This document shows positions 53,008 through 62,925 of a DNA stretch of 64,000 bases, piece by piece. This stretch comes from Paracamarosporium sp. OC-R06-R3. Its lineage: Eukaryota; Ascomycota; Dothideomycetes; Pleosporales; Didymosphaeriaceae. Both the position numbers and the translations under genes were made by a program. The stretch's first letter is position 1, and each line of letters opens with the position of its first letter. The notes beneath the pieces were generated by a model that was given only the letters and a program-made list of their open reading frames with translations, did not search any database and was not told the origin of the DNA. Location: the NCBI GenBank assembly GCA_019828545.1, contig JACVRA010000160.1, positions 1,163 through 65,162 of the forward strand, given 5' to 3'.

Positions 53008-54957
53008 TCATTTGTGCAACCTCTTCATCCTCGCCTCGTCCCTCCACCACTGGCACTCGTGCATCCTCACACCTTTCCTCTCTTCCTCCATGACGACTCC
53101 GCCCCTCTCCGCATTTCCCACAGCCAACTGTGCACTCCCTTCGTGCCAGTAGCGATCCCATCTGGGCGCCTTCGCAATCTTATGCATGTTTGGATCGCCG
53201 CTGACAACAAAGCTGGCATAGTAGCTATGATATATATCAGAAATCTCGGGAAACTGGACATTAGCATGTCCATTGAAGTACCCGTGATCCGACGCATGTG
53301 GGACGCCCATGTGTGGTGCCGCGCCGTTGGGAGCGTTGAAGCGTGCTTTGTACACGGGTGCACCGGCAACGGCGAGCTGATGTGCGGTTTCTTGTACGGG
53401 ACAGATGTAAGAGTAGTCGCCGTAGGCGGCGCTTATGCGCTCGAACTGGGTGCTTACAAACCTGCCCACATGATCCGCGTAGGGACCTTCGCCGTCACTC
53501 GGGTCGGGATAGAGCTCGGCGAGCTCGGCGAGCTCTGATTTAGTAAGGCCGGGGAGGAGGTTCGCCATGAAGTCTACGAACTCAGTGTCCGACTCGAGAT
53601 CTTTGGGCGCGAACATCTTGCCCTCGTCTGTGACGGATGATATAAGAAGGGGGATTTTGAAGAAGGTACCGTCGATGCCGGACTGTGAGCCTGACTTCTC
53701 CAAGACGGGTCCTGGGTGGTTGGGCTGCCACGGCCACGTGATATTGTAATTCGATCCAGTATACAGTTTACCAGAAGCTAGGCGTAGCTTGCGTATTGGG
53801 ACATTTCGAAGACATTCGAGTGTTTCGGCGTTGGTGCTGTTGACTTTAATGGGGCATTGGACGTAGGTCATGAATTCATTGTAGTAGCGCTCGTAGAGTG
53901 GGTATGTTGGTGTGGGGAAGGATCGTGCGGTTGGTCCTCCTGAGGCGATGATCGCCTGGCTGAAGAGCTTCTTGTCTTCTGTGTCACCGTAGTTGTGGAA
54001 GAGATGGAGGCCGACAGAATGTGCTCCCGCGCTTTGTCCACCTAGCGTGACGCGGTCCGGATCGCCACCGAAATGTGGTAGGTATTTCTGTAGGAACTCG
54101 AGCAACTGCCTCTGATCCCGTATCCCTAGGTTCAACAAGCCCTCCTCTTCGAACAACTTGCTCGGGAAGCTCCCCAGAGCGCCCAACCGGTATTGCGCCG
54201 TCACCACCATAAGTGGCTCTTTGCTTTTTGAAATAAACGTCGCGCCATCCAAACTCTTCCCATCCCCAACCACAAAGGAGCCTCCGTGAAAGAACACAAA
54301 GACAGGCAACTTCTTATCGAACGGAACACCCGGCGCTCGGTACAGATTAAACGTCAAGCACGCTTCCGTATGTTGTGAAGGGTTCCAGCCCCAATTTTGC
54401 ATGCAGGCCTTGCCATACTGGGTCGCATTTCTCGTCCCGTTGAACTCCTTTGGCCAACCTGGAACTCCGAACCGGTTATCGCCAACAGGTTGTGTCGAGT
54501 ACTCGATACCTAACCACGCATCGATGGGATCATCATACGCGATATTCTTTCTGTTTTTTATGACCTTAGTGCCTTGGAAGCTGCCATAGCCTGGCAGCTC
54601 AACGACAAGCGGCTGATCTGGGAGTTGCAATGTTGGGCCGACTTTCCTCTTACCAGGCGCGAAGTAGCCCCCAAGGACGACCAACACACCCAAGACGAAA
54701 AAGCCTACAACAAGCCTTCTTCGATTCCTTATCCAGAACGTTCGTCTCTTGTAGGTAAAACTCTTCATACCCGGCTCATCCGTCGGCAACAGCGGTTCGA
54801 AAGACGCCGTCGAAGCCCCAAAGCCCAACGTAGGCGTGTCCCGACCATTGTTTTCCGCGAGCAAAGGCGTCGCCGCCCGAGGGGCCATGTCGTCGGGTTG
54901 AGGTGTACTCAAGCCGCTTTTTCTTCGATACAAAGAGGAAGAGCGAGGAGAAGGCAT
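53008..54957 (-). CDS. Membrane-anchored type B carboxylesterase
   Basis: One exon encodes 649 residues. The first 75 residues are polar, then basic (RRTFWIRNRRR). A hydrophobic helix follows (about 81-100, VVGFFVLGVLVVLGGYF), so the catalytic domain should face the lumen or outside as in type II proteins. Family blocks are YDDPIDAWLGIEYSTQPVG, EACLTFNLYRAP, PVFVFFHGGSFVVG (oxyanion hole), QYRLGALGSF, and VTLGGQSAGAHSV with the nucleophile Ser. The acid Glu lies in TDEGKMF and the His in PHASDHGYF. The triad is complete, so the enzyme is probably active on esters. Fungal type B esterases are usually secreted with a cleaved signal, so the uncleaved anchor is a distinguishing trait. Substrate unknown. 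Confidence 0.9.
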   Translation of the reverse strand: MPSPRSSSLYRRKSGLSTPQPDDMAPRAATPLLAENNGRDTPTLGFGASTASFEPLLPTDEPGMKSFTYKRRTFWIRNRRRLVVGFFVLGVLVVLGGYFAPGKRKVGPTLQLPDQPLVVELPGYGSFQGTKVIKNRKNIAYDDPIDAWLGIEYSTQPVGDNRFGVPGWPKEFNGTRNATQYGKACMQNWGWNPSQHTEACLTFNLYRAPGVPFDKKLPVFVFFHGGSFVVGDGKSLDGATFISKSKEPLMVVTAQYRLGALGSFPSKLFEEEGLLNLGIRDQRQLLEFLQKYLPHFGGDPDRVTLGGQSAGAHSVGLHLFHNYGDTEDKKLFSQAIIASGGPTARSFPTPTYPLYERYYNEFMTYVQCPIKVNSTNAETLECLRNVPIRKLRLASGKLYTGSNYNITWPWQPNHPGPVLEKSGSQSGIDGTFFKIPLLISSVTDEGKMFAPKDLESDTEFVDFMANLLPGLTKSELAELAELYPDPSDGEGPYADHVGRFVSTQFERISAAYGDYSYICPVQETAHQLAVAGAPVYKARFNAPNGAAPHMGVPHASDHGYFNGHANVQFPEISDIYHSYYASFVVSGDPNMHKIAKAPRWDRYWHEGSAQLAVGNAERGGVVMEEERKGVRMHECQWWRDEARMKRLHK

Positions 54958-55454
54958 GGCTCTTGTACCTGGATAGAGATGGCGGAATGGAGATGGAAGC
55001 TTGCGTCAATAGTTTCAGCTGGGGCGTCGGCCGGTGAGCGCTTGGCTAATCTTGGCGAGGCTTAGCAAAAGCTTGATTCACACTATGGTGTTCCCCGTTG
55101 GCCTCGAACGGTTCCACGAGAGGTCTGTGCGGTACGCAGTGTAGAAGGCGTAACCCAATCAGCCGTCGGACCGATATTGGGCGTACGTTTGGAGTGTGGC
55201 TGGCGCTAGTCAGGGGGACGAAAGGAGGTAGAGGAAGTGTGAACGTGAGGCCTCAAAGATTTAGGGAGGTGTTCTTATCACGAAAATCAGTTGCTTTTGT
55301 GGGATGCGGGCGAAGTGGGTTGCCAAGCATGTTAGTCGATCCTCCGATCTACGATATGACGCATCATCGACTAGGATTGTGCACTGGAGGTGAATCACCT
55401 CTCCGCAAGTGACTGACTCTCTGAAACACGGTCTCATTTCGGGCTCATCGAATC
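54958..55454. other. Carboxylesterase promoter region
   Basis: Non-coding, between two minus-strand genes. A 104-codon plus-strand frame (55098-55412) shows no family features. Confidence 0.5.
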
Positions 55455-56183
55455 TTACTTTCCGTCTTTGAACTCCTCGTCCACGGCATCCGCTAAGTCC
55501 GCCAATTGGTCGAACTTCCAGTTATACACGGGATCATTCCTGTTACCCATAATCGCGCCCGGCCGATAAATCCACGCGCTCTTGATCCCCATCTCCTTAC
55601 AAGGATGGTGATCATGGAACTGGCTCTGTGCTGTCTGCAGCACCTCGTGCTTCTCCACGCCAAATTTCTCCTTCACCTTCGCTAACATGTGCTCGAAATT
55701 CTTGTGATCTGGCTTGTAGCTGCCTATATCCTCGGCCGTAAGCACTAGATCCCATTCAAAGCCTTCAAGAGAATTCGCGTTGTTCGCCCCGAAGGACTCA
55801 TTGTCCACGTTGGACAGCACAACCATCTTGTATGTTTTCTTTAGTCGCCGCAACGCCGCCGCGCTGTCTTCAAAAGCGGGCCATGTCCCTACACTGCCGC
55901 CGAACTCTCTACTCTCTGCCTCCGTAGGTTCGGGTAGCCCGAGCGCCTTGCAAACCTCGGGGTGCACTGTGGCAAGCAGATCCGAGTACTTCTGACGAGG
56001 GTTCTTGATCTGCGCTTCGGTAAACAGCGGCTGAGAAATCTTAAGGATTTCCTTAGGATCTATGTCCGTCTTTTTGCCTTTCTCGAGCACGGGCTGTAGT
56101 GCCGTGACGACGCCACGTTCGTAGTCGATGAGTGTGCCGTAGACGTCGAAGGAGAGGAGCTTGAAGTCCGTGAGTTTAGACAT
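55455..56183 (-). CDS. HAD-like hydrolase, haloacid dehalogenase type II
   Basis: One exon encodes 242 residues. The HAD motifs are present: motif I LLSFDVYGTLIDYE with the nucleophile Asp, motif II MVVLSNVDNESF, and motif III Lys in IGSYKPDHKNF. Motif IV is degenerate: the family usually has a VAQSLxHD phrase and here there is TAQSQFHDHHPCKEMGI, followed by SAWIYRP. The cap domain (about 20-95) is alpha-helical as in 2-haloacid dehalogenases. In fungi such proteins are often cytosolic and of unclear substrate; true dehalogenation should not be assumed. The gene stands 650 bp from the dehydrogenase gene on the same strand, without evidence of a shared pathway. Confidence 0.9.
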   Translation of the reverse strand: MSKLTDFKLLSFDVYGTLIDYERGVVTALQPVLEKGKKTDIDPKEILKISQPLFTEAQIKNPRQKYSDLLATVHPEVCKALGLPEPTEAESREFGGSVGTWPAFEDSAAALRRLKKTYKMVVLSNVDNESFGANNANSLEGFEWDLVLTAEDIGSYKPDHKNFEHMLAKVKEKFGVEKHEVLQTAQSQFHDHHPCKEMGIKSAWIYRPGAIMGNRNDPVYNWKFDQLADLADAVDEEFKDGK

Positions 56184-56834
56184 ATCGGCCTATGGATGTA
56201 GGAAAAGCTAGTGCTGGATCGCAATGGATGGTGTAAACAATCGTTTGTGCTACTGACGTGGCTATTGCTTGAAGTGGACTCGAGGTGAAATCGGGATGCA
56301 GCTGCAGATCGCAAGACGTGGTGTGAATTTGTCTTCGTTGGAGATCTATATCACGACTTGATCTGACGAGAATCTCGTAGCCTTTTATGTATCTTAATAA
56401 ACGTATTTGCGTACGCAGTGATGTCTTCCGGCATTGGGTAGTTTTTCATATGTAGTAACAGCCCCACTCTAACCGAAGCCCGATGACGTAGCGTAAAGGC
56501 ACGCCCTATTGTCAATAGTACCTCATTTGCTCGCAATCCACAAATGGGAATGCTCAACAAGATGTCTCAGACGAGCGCTGTGAGATTGTGTCCTGTGACG
56601 CTGTGAGGGTTGGCGCGACGTCTGCTTCAGGTTCTCACGCGGAAGAATCCTAGGTACAGGCAAATGTAACATCTCTAGGGCGCAATCACGCCCTGTTGTA
56701 CATGCCACTACATTCGACAACAGAGGGTTTATTTCCAATTGTAGTAAATACAATAGGGCGCGAAGACCAATCGGGCGTAACATCGGTCATTATATTACAA
56801 AGCTATCCAAGACTGCTCCAGACTGCTCCAAAGT
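56184..56834. other. HAD gene promoter and dehydrogenase 3' region
   Basis: No coding feature. A near-perfect short tandem (AAGACTGCTCC and CAGACTGCTCC) occurs at about 56,809-56,831, just past the 3' end of the dehydrogenase gene. Confidence 0.5.
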
Positions 56835-57878
56835 CTACATGGTATAATCCAAGTCTCCAATCTTACTCTCAAGTATTTCCTTCGTCAACTTCCACAAATT
56901 TACTGACAAGCTCGAGTCTTTCGCTTGACTCGCTATGTCCGTAGGCTTTCTGTCAGGTACAATGTACGCTCCCTGAATCTGTTCTTTCACGATATCAGGA
57001 CTCGTGGCAGCGAACAGCGCTGAGCGACAACCCTTATCCACTGGATCACCCATAAATGGTCGCACCGCCTTGACACCAATCTTGCCCAGGGTACCATAGG
57101 CCTCTTCGGCCTGAAACTGTTGGTCTGTCTTAATTGCTCCAGGATGTGTACAGTTGATCCACGGCAGGCCTTCGGTCTCGCTAACTGTTCCAAATTGGCC
57201 AGCCTTGATACGCTTTAGCAACTCATTAGAAAAGAGTACCTGCGCGAGTTTGGTTCGATTGTATAGAAACATTGCACCGATATCCGTGTTAATTTCCTGG
57301 ATCGACTCGAACTTAACAGATGATGGAGCGGCGCGATGTAATTCCGATGACTGAGACACAATACGAGAATCTTTCGTCTTCTGTAAAATCGGCAGAAGTG
57401 ACAATATGAGGTGTGCCTGCGCAAAAACATTGACCTGCATATGTGTATCCAGCTTGTCCTCCACAGACTCGCTATATGGGCCAACACCCAATCCCGCGTT
57501 GCAGACAAGGCCGTCCAATCGAGTGAGCTCCTTTGCTAGGCTCCGTGCTGTCTCGGCGGTCTGTTTGAGGGACTCGAGATTGCATTTCCGCCACTCGACT
57601 TTGCTGCCGTCTCCCCACTTATTTGCAAGCTCTTGTTGTGCTTCTTCGGCATGTTCCTCTTTGTTGGAGAGCAGGTAGATCTTCTCCGGGTTATGTTGAA
57701 GGAGATGGGCGACAATACCAAAGCCGATACCTGCAGACCCACCCGTTACGACGTATACCTGATATATCTGTGAGTGTTTCCTCAATGAGATGTGAACATA
57801 CATCAGGTTTACCTTGCCGTTGAGATCGGGAATATCCGTATTCGGATCGAATTTGTTACCAGTCAAACCGGACACCAT
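56835..57878 (-). CDS. Short-chain dehydrogenase/reductase
   Basis: Two exons, 57878-57813 and 57758-56835, encode 329 residues. The 54-nt intron (GTAAAC...ATATCAG) is a multiple of three without stop; removing it gives DLNGK|VYVVTGGSAGIGFG, the normal SDR start. The cofactor loop is TGGSAGIGFG, the NAG motif is GLVCNAGLGVG, and the catalytic residues are Ser in SRIVSQSSELH with Tyr and Lys in FLYNRTKLAQVLF. The C-terminal PWINCTHPGAIKTD is typical of the retinol-dehydrogenase/WWOX-like branch. It should reduce a carbonyl or oxidise an alcohol with NAD(P). No membrane helix was seen, so it is probably cytosolic. Substrate unknown. Confidence 0.9.
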   Translation of the reverse strand: MVSGLTGNKFDPNTDIPDLNGKVNLMYVHISLRKHSQIYQVYVVTGGSAGIGFGIVAHLLQHNPEKIYLLSNKEEHAEEAQQELANKWGDGSKVEWRKCNLESLKQTAETARSLAKELTRLDGLVCNAGLGVGPYSESVEDKLDTHMQVNVFAQAHLILSLLPILQKTKDSRIVSQSSELHRAAPSSVKFESIQEINTDIGAMFLYNRTKLAQVLFSNELLKRIKAGQFGTVSETEGLPWINCTHPGAIKTDQQFQAEEAYGTLGKIGVKAVRPFMGDPVDKGCRSALFAATSPDIVKEQIQGAYIVPDRKPTDIASQAKDSSLSVNLWKLTKEILESKIGDLDYTM

Positions 57879-58879
57879 CTTGCCTAAATGCGTGATTAAC
57901 TAATAGTCGAACGAAAATAACGATTTGACGTGGTACGTGAAGGTTATTGTCAATTCTGCACATGATCATCTATGGAAGCCATCAGGTATGAATCCAAGTC
58001 GTGTCATGTCGTCATGATGATTTGGGCACAGCGGCTCTTCGATGTCGTAGCTGTGGCAACACAACACCAGAATCAGCCTAGAATAGATCATAGAGACAGC
58101 TCATGACGTTCAGTATACTCTCGATATACCGCTTAGCTAAAAGTACAAAGGAAGACGGGAAGTAACATGCCCATGCCAAGTTTTTTCGGTGTAGGGTTTT
58201 GCCGGACCGAAGGCGGATAGCCGTTGCGGTTCGTTCGACTATGTAGAGTATCTTCAATCGACTACTGTAGATTGCTGCTTACGGACCGTGGAATCAGATC
58301 TGGTGCAGAACATGTGACGGGTGCTAGCCATCAGGTCGAAGCGGCACTCAGCTTCGAAGCTGCGGACATCCAAGACGACTATCCGCCTCGACCACCAGAC
58401 TCCATAAACCAGGACCTCGTTCACAGGACGGCATCCACCTGTCTCTGCCCTGTTGCGTCCAATCTTCCTGCAGCGGTCCCGGTGGTGTCGTGCAGCCGAG
58501 CCGTTGACGCTGTGGGTCTTTCCCCGCACGGCGCTACCGGCGACCGAGCTACAACAACGCTGTCCTTGTTTTTGCGAGTAATCATGCCACCAATTCTCCT
58601 CGCACCAAAACGCAGAGTTTTCAGCCGCAAGACCCTCTCCCACCGTGCGAGACGGTTTAGGCAGGTCGAGGCCAAGCGCGCTGCCAACACGGAACTCGTC
58701 CAAATGCTACCTCGCCTAAGCCCGTGCAACCTCCTCACGACCAATCCGCAGCAGCGCATATTGCGTGCTTGAAGGCACCATGGCGAGAGATATTGTCAAG
58801 CTTCGCGCGTGAGCGACGAAGCTTCCTCTCCTCCTTTCTTTGCCTCTGCCCTCCCCTCTGCGACAGCTTCGCCCTCACC
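57879..58879. promoter_or_regulatory. Divergent promoter SDR / amino-acid permease
   Basis: Head-to-head spacing of about 1 kb. The last 120 bases before the permease ATG are C/T-rich. No TATA or known activator motif was confidently recognised. Confidence 0.5.
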
Positions 58880-60475
58880 ATGGCAGACACCGAAAAGGGA
58901 CCCTACCGCGAAGGCGCTCATTATGCCGAACCAGAATACGACGGCTACAACCACGACCATGAGCACCTCGTCGCCGCCGACAAGCTGCGCCGTGCGCTTT
59001 CACCGCGACAGGTGCAAATGATCGCAATCGGAGGCACCATTGGCACCGGTCTGTTTCTGGGAACAGGAAAGTCGCTTGCGACGGGTGGCCCCGGCGCATT
59101 GGTCCTATGCTATGCAATCGTTGGAGGAATCGTCTTCGTGACTATGATGTCCTTGGGAGAGATGGCCGCTTTTGTCCCCGTCGCTGGATCCTTCTGCACC
59201 TTCGCTGGGCGCTATGTTGACGACGCTTTCGGTTTCGCTCTCACTTGGAACTACTGGTTTAACGATGCGGTATCAACAGCCGCAGATCTCGTCGCCCTTC
59301 AGCTTCTGATGGAATACTGGACCCAAACGTTCCCCTGGTATGCCATGGGCCTTATCATCTGGGTGCTCATTGTCGCTGCCAACATCGTCAACGTGCGAGC
59401 ATACGGCGAAGTGGAATACTGGCTCTGCCTGCTCAAGGTTGTGACCATAATCATCTTCATCATTCTTAGCATCGCAGTCAATGCAGGCGGTAACACCGCC
59501 CACGAGTACATCGGCGGAAGGAATTGGCGTATTGGCGACGCACCCTTCGTTGGAGGTGTTGGGGGTTTCGCATCTGTTTTTGTGACCGCATCCTTCGCCT
59601 ACGGAGGCACCGAATCCATTGCTATCACTGCTGGCGAAACTCGCAATCCCGCACGACAACTACCACGCGTGGTAAAGAACGTCTTCTGGCGTATTCTGCT
59701 CTTCTACATCCTTTCGACAATCATGATTGGTTTCAATGTCGCATACAACACTCCAGGCCTCAAGACCAAGAGCACGGCTACCTCGCCATTCACCATCGCA
59801 TTCCAGATGGCTGGGTCGCATGTCGCAGGGTCTTTCGTCAATGCCGTCATTCTGACCAGTGTCATCTCAGCCGGCAACCATGCCCTGTTCGCCGGAAGCA
59901 GGCTCCTGTACACCTTGGGTGTCAATGGCCACGCGCCCAAAGTGTTCACGAAGCTGACCCGCTTCCAAGTTCCTTGGGTTGCCGTGCTCTTCACAAGTAT
60001 CTTATCCGGCCTCCTCTTCGGCGCAAGTTTCATTGGGGCCGGTCAGCTCTGGACATGGCTGCAAAACATCGTCGGCGTCTCCAACCAGCTATCGTGGATC
60101 AGCATCGGTATCGCATCTCTCCGATTCCGCGCGGGCCTCAAAGCTCAGAACAAGGAACACCTGCTCCCCTTCAAGAATTGGACATACCCGTGGGGTCCCA
60201 TCATCGCCGTCACCCTCAACAGTTTCCTCGTGCTTGTGCAAGGATGGAGCTGCTTCAGCCCGACTTTCGCAGCCGTGGATTTTGTCAGCTACTATATCGA
60301 GCTGCCTGTCTTTGCGCTGATGTTCGTAGGATGGAAACTCGTTAAAAGGACAAAGTTTGTCAGGGCGCACGAAATGGATTTGGTGACGGACGTATATACG
60401 AAAGAGGACATCGAACCGGAAGATAAGGGTGTGAAGGGCTGGGGAAAGAGGATTGGCACATGGTTCTGTTTCTAG
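58880..60475 (+). CDS. Amino-acid permease (APC superfamily, YAT type)
   Basis: One exon. The ATG at 58880 gives 531 residues; the frame is open further upstream but the protein there is not family-like, and the context CACCATGGC is good. The polar N-tail is followed by the signature RRALSPRQVQMIAIGGTIG and TGLFLGTGKSLATGGPG of fungal amino-acid permeases. About 12 membrane helices follow. Helix 6 region blocks are GGTESIAITAGETRNP, and later SAGNHALFAGSRLLYTLG, both typical of the family. The C-tail is short and hydrophilic. The transporter works in the plasma membrane by proton symport; its substrate range cannot be predicted by eye. No introns, unlike many relatives. Confidence 0.93.
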   Translation: MADTEKGPYREGAHYAEPEYDGYNHDHEHLVAADKLRRALSPRQVQMIAIGGTIGTGLFLGTGKSLATGGPGALVLCYAIVGGIVFVTMMSLGEMAAFVPVAGSFCTFAGRYVDDAFGFALTWNYWFNDAVSTAADLVALQLLMEYWTQTFPWYAMGLIIWVLIVAANIVNVRAYGEVEYWLCLLKVVTIIIFIILSIAVNAGGNTAHEYIGGRNWRIGDAPFVGGVGGFASVFVTASFAYGGTESIAITAGETRNPARQLPRVVKNVFWRILLFYILSTIMIGFNVAYNTPGLKTKSTATSPFTIAFQMAGSHVAGSFVNAVILTSVISAGNHALFAGSRLLYTLGVNGHAPKVFTKLTRFQVPWVAVLFTSILSGLLFGASFIGAGQLWTWLQNIVGVSNQLSWISIGIASLRFRAGLKAQNKEHLLPFKNWTYPWGPIIAVTLNSFLVLVQGWSCFSPTFAAVDFVSYYIELPVFALMFVGWKLVKRTKFVRAHEMDLVTDVYTKEDIEPEDKGVKGWGKRIGTWFCF

Positions 60476-61740
60476 GGCGGATGGATGGCTTGACCATGCC
60501 GAACAGACGGCTGTGAATCTTTCGTAGATGGCATCGGCTTACTCCGCACTGTGTATTCGTTAGATAATCTAATCTTGCAAAACCCGCATTCAAAAACGCT
60601 CACCTGTACCGTTCTCTCGACGTCTGGACCTTAACAGTGCAGGCTGAGTCCACACCATACGATGACCGGTAACTCCATTTCGCAACCGGCAGTACCCATG
60701 TCCTGCAAATGTCCACTAGCTCGACAAAGGAATCACAAGAAAGCGGACGATGTCTTTTGAAGTGGCTATGCCTGGAACGTCCCGTCAGTCCCCACAGACT
60801 TGCGTGTGCAGTCTGATTACAATGACTCCACAAGACATGCCACTCGACGTGGCGTGGTGTCTGCTTGCCCTCTTTGTGCTGCAAATTGCCTCATCTCCAC
60901 AGCGACAACGCCTGTCACGTTAGCGCGACTGTACACCTGATTCTTGATCAAACGCACGCAGAATTAATCAACGGAAACAGAGGCAACCCAGGATGACGGG
61001 AGATCCGCCCGGCGCTACGCCACGAGGTGTCGGGTGCCGCACCATGCTCGCGGACCCCACCTCGTCCAATGACGAGCTGTCGCTTGTCGAGTGTTTGATT
61101 TCCTGGTGCTGGCTCGGGCTAGGGGCGGCTCGTGAAAACCGGGGGATCGTCCAAAGATTGAATGTGTTTGCCATGTTTTCGAAACGAAACACTTCGTAGT
61201 CTTTCCAAAGGCGTCAGTGAAGGTGACGACCGTCCCTCAGAGTCCGTTTTGGCGCCGACGCATTTCGCGCGGGCGTCGTGTCTTACCTTCTAAGCCACTC
61301 CTCGGGCTGTGGGTCGGGGAAACATAACGCGACGAGGGAAGAGCAATTTGCTGCGGATGCACAACGTCCAAGTGGCTTGCAGCTTTCGTAGCTTTTAGAA
61401 CGGACCGGACCTTGGACCGGTGGAGACTGGACTGGTAACGCGCGCCTACGAATTTCCCGAAGCTTTCGGTAGTCTCGCTGTGCGCCCTTTGTTTCGCCTA
61501 GTTGAAACACCAACCATGTCCGTCCGCCCTCTAATCTAATCTCATCTTGTGGAGGCTAGCCCCCAAATCGTCTCACATCCACACCGTGTGTAGTCGCTGA
61601 AAGCGTATAAGTACCGCGATTTCCCTTTTCGTAATTTCCATGTAGCCATCCCTCCTTCAGGCTTCACGTTCCCTTTCTCGTCGCTCCTTCTCCACACACT
61701 TTACGCATCTTTTGCGTAGCCATTCCTTTTTACAAACAAC
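60476..61740. other. Spacer with promoter of the secreted-protein gene
   Basis: No coding feature recognised. Near the right end a TATA-like GTATAAGTA (about 61,606-61,614) lies about 130 bp before the next ATG. The stretch from about 61,640 to the ATG is C/T-rich, as expected for a fungal core promoter and leader. Confidence 0.5.
61606..61614 (+). promoter_or_regulatory. TATA-like box of the secreted-protein gene
   Basis: The sequence GTATAAGTA about 130 bp before the start codon, followed by a pyrimidine-rich tract, fits a TATA-containing core promoter. It is a short motif, so a chance match is possible. Confidence 0.4.
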
Positions 61741-62637
61741 ATGAAGATGCACTGGTGCACTCCCCTCCTCGCCCTGGCAGCGCCAGTCCTTTCTCTGCCG
61801 CTCGTAGCGCCTCGCTCTGCATCAGCAGGCTCTGACCGCGCCATCTGGCTATGGAACACCGATATCATCCAGGATGACTCCCAGGTCCAAACCTTCCTCT
61901 CCAAGATGACGGACACCAAGCATCCTTTCCAGACTGTCCTCGCTCTTATCGACCGCGACATGGGAAACGCAGCCTGGGAGTCCTTCATTAAGAAGTGCAA
62001 CGCTGCAGGGCTGAAAGTCGAAGCCCTGATGGGTGATGCCCAGTGGGTTCTAGGCAAGACGACCGAAGACGGACCTACGCTTGAGCACGAGCTCGAGTGG
62101 ATTAAGAAGTACCAGGCTAGTGCTTCGTCCGACGCCCAGCTTGCCGGTATCCATCTGGACGTCGAGCCATGGAGTCTGGATGACTTCGACTCGAACAAAG
62201 CCGAATATGTCTCCTCGCTCGTCTCCATCGTCAGTCAAGTCAAAGAAACCGCCAAGCCACTCAACCTTCCCGTTGGCGCCGATCTTCCCTTTTGGGCCAA
62301 CACTGTCGAGTGCGAGGATTCCACACTCGACACCTGCCTACTAGACAACCTAGACTCGATTACTTTCATGACCTACCGCAACACTGCCAACTCGCTCCTT
62401 GGTATTGCCGACCCGGTCCTCAAGGCTGTCCACGACATCGATTCTTCGAAGCCAGTCTGGCTGTCGGTCGAGACAAGCGGTGAATGCTCTGATGTCGGCT
62501 TGATTAGCTATGCGGGCAAGACCTTGAAGACCATGTTGAGTGATTTGGTTAAGGTAGAGACGAGCGCGAAGAAGACTGGGAGCTTTGCGGGCGTTGCTGT
62601 GCACAGCTACAAGGACTTTTTGACTCTGAGCGGTTAG
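61741..62637 (+). CDS. Secreted protein of unknown function, 298 aa
   Basis: One exon. The N-terminus (MKMHWCTPLLALAAPVLSLP) is a good signal peptide. The mature part alternates strands and helices like a TIM barrel: RAIWLWNTDIIQDD; FQTVLALIDRDMG; GLKVEALMGDAQWVLG; LAGIHLDVEPWSLDDFD; NLPVGADLPFW; LDSITFMTYRNTANSL; KPVWLSVETSG; GVAVHSYKDF. The conserved-looking acidic cluster HLDVEPW after a central strand and a later MTYR and VHSY resemble glycoside-hydrolase-like barrels with an Asp/Glu pair. I do not recognise a named family. Strong C-ending codon bias and a TATA-like promoter suggest an expressed extracellular protein. It has few Cys (about four in the mature part). Confidence 0.8.
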   Translation: MKMHWCTPLLALAAPVLSLPLVAPRSASAGSDRAIWLWNTDIIQDDSQVQTFLSKMTDTKHPFQTVLALIDRDMGNAAWESFIKKCNAAGLKVEALMGDAQWVLGKTTEDGPTLEHELEWIKKYQASASSDAQLAGIHLDVEPWSLDDFDSNKAEYVSSLVSIVSQVKETAKPLNLPVGADLPFWANTVECEDSTLDTCLLDNLDSITFMTYRNTANSLLGIADPVLKAVHDIDSSKPVWLSVETSGECSDVGLISYAGKTLKTMLSDLVKVETSAKKTGSFAGVAVHSYKDFLTLSG

Positions 62638-62925
62638 GCTCTGGACCTAACTTTTTCGTCGCCGCATCAGCAGGAGTGGATTGTTATACATGTTGCGTGC
62701 GTACTGCGTACGGCGTATGTCACGAACATATCGATACGACTCTTGTCACGTTTTAACTGTTACGATTGATGCTATTTTACCGTTCATATACGACTTGCAA
62801 ATAGTCGCTGTTCATATTGAGCAATTACATTTAGATTTCCAATGCTCAAGTATTCTTCATGACGCCCTTCTTCATACGATGTTCTTCTTGAATCATTTTC
62901 CTAGTTCCTCCGCAATATCCATCGT
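62638..62925. other. Convergent 3' spacer
   Basis: T-rich 3' regions of two convergent genes; nothing else seen. Confidence 0.5.
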
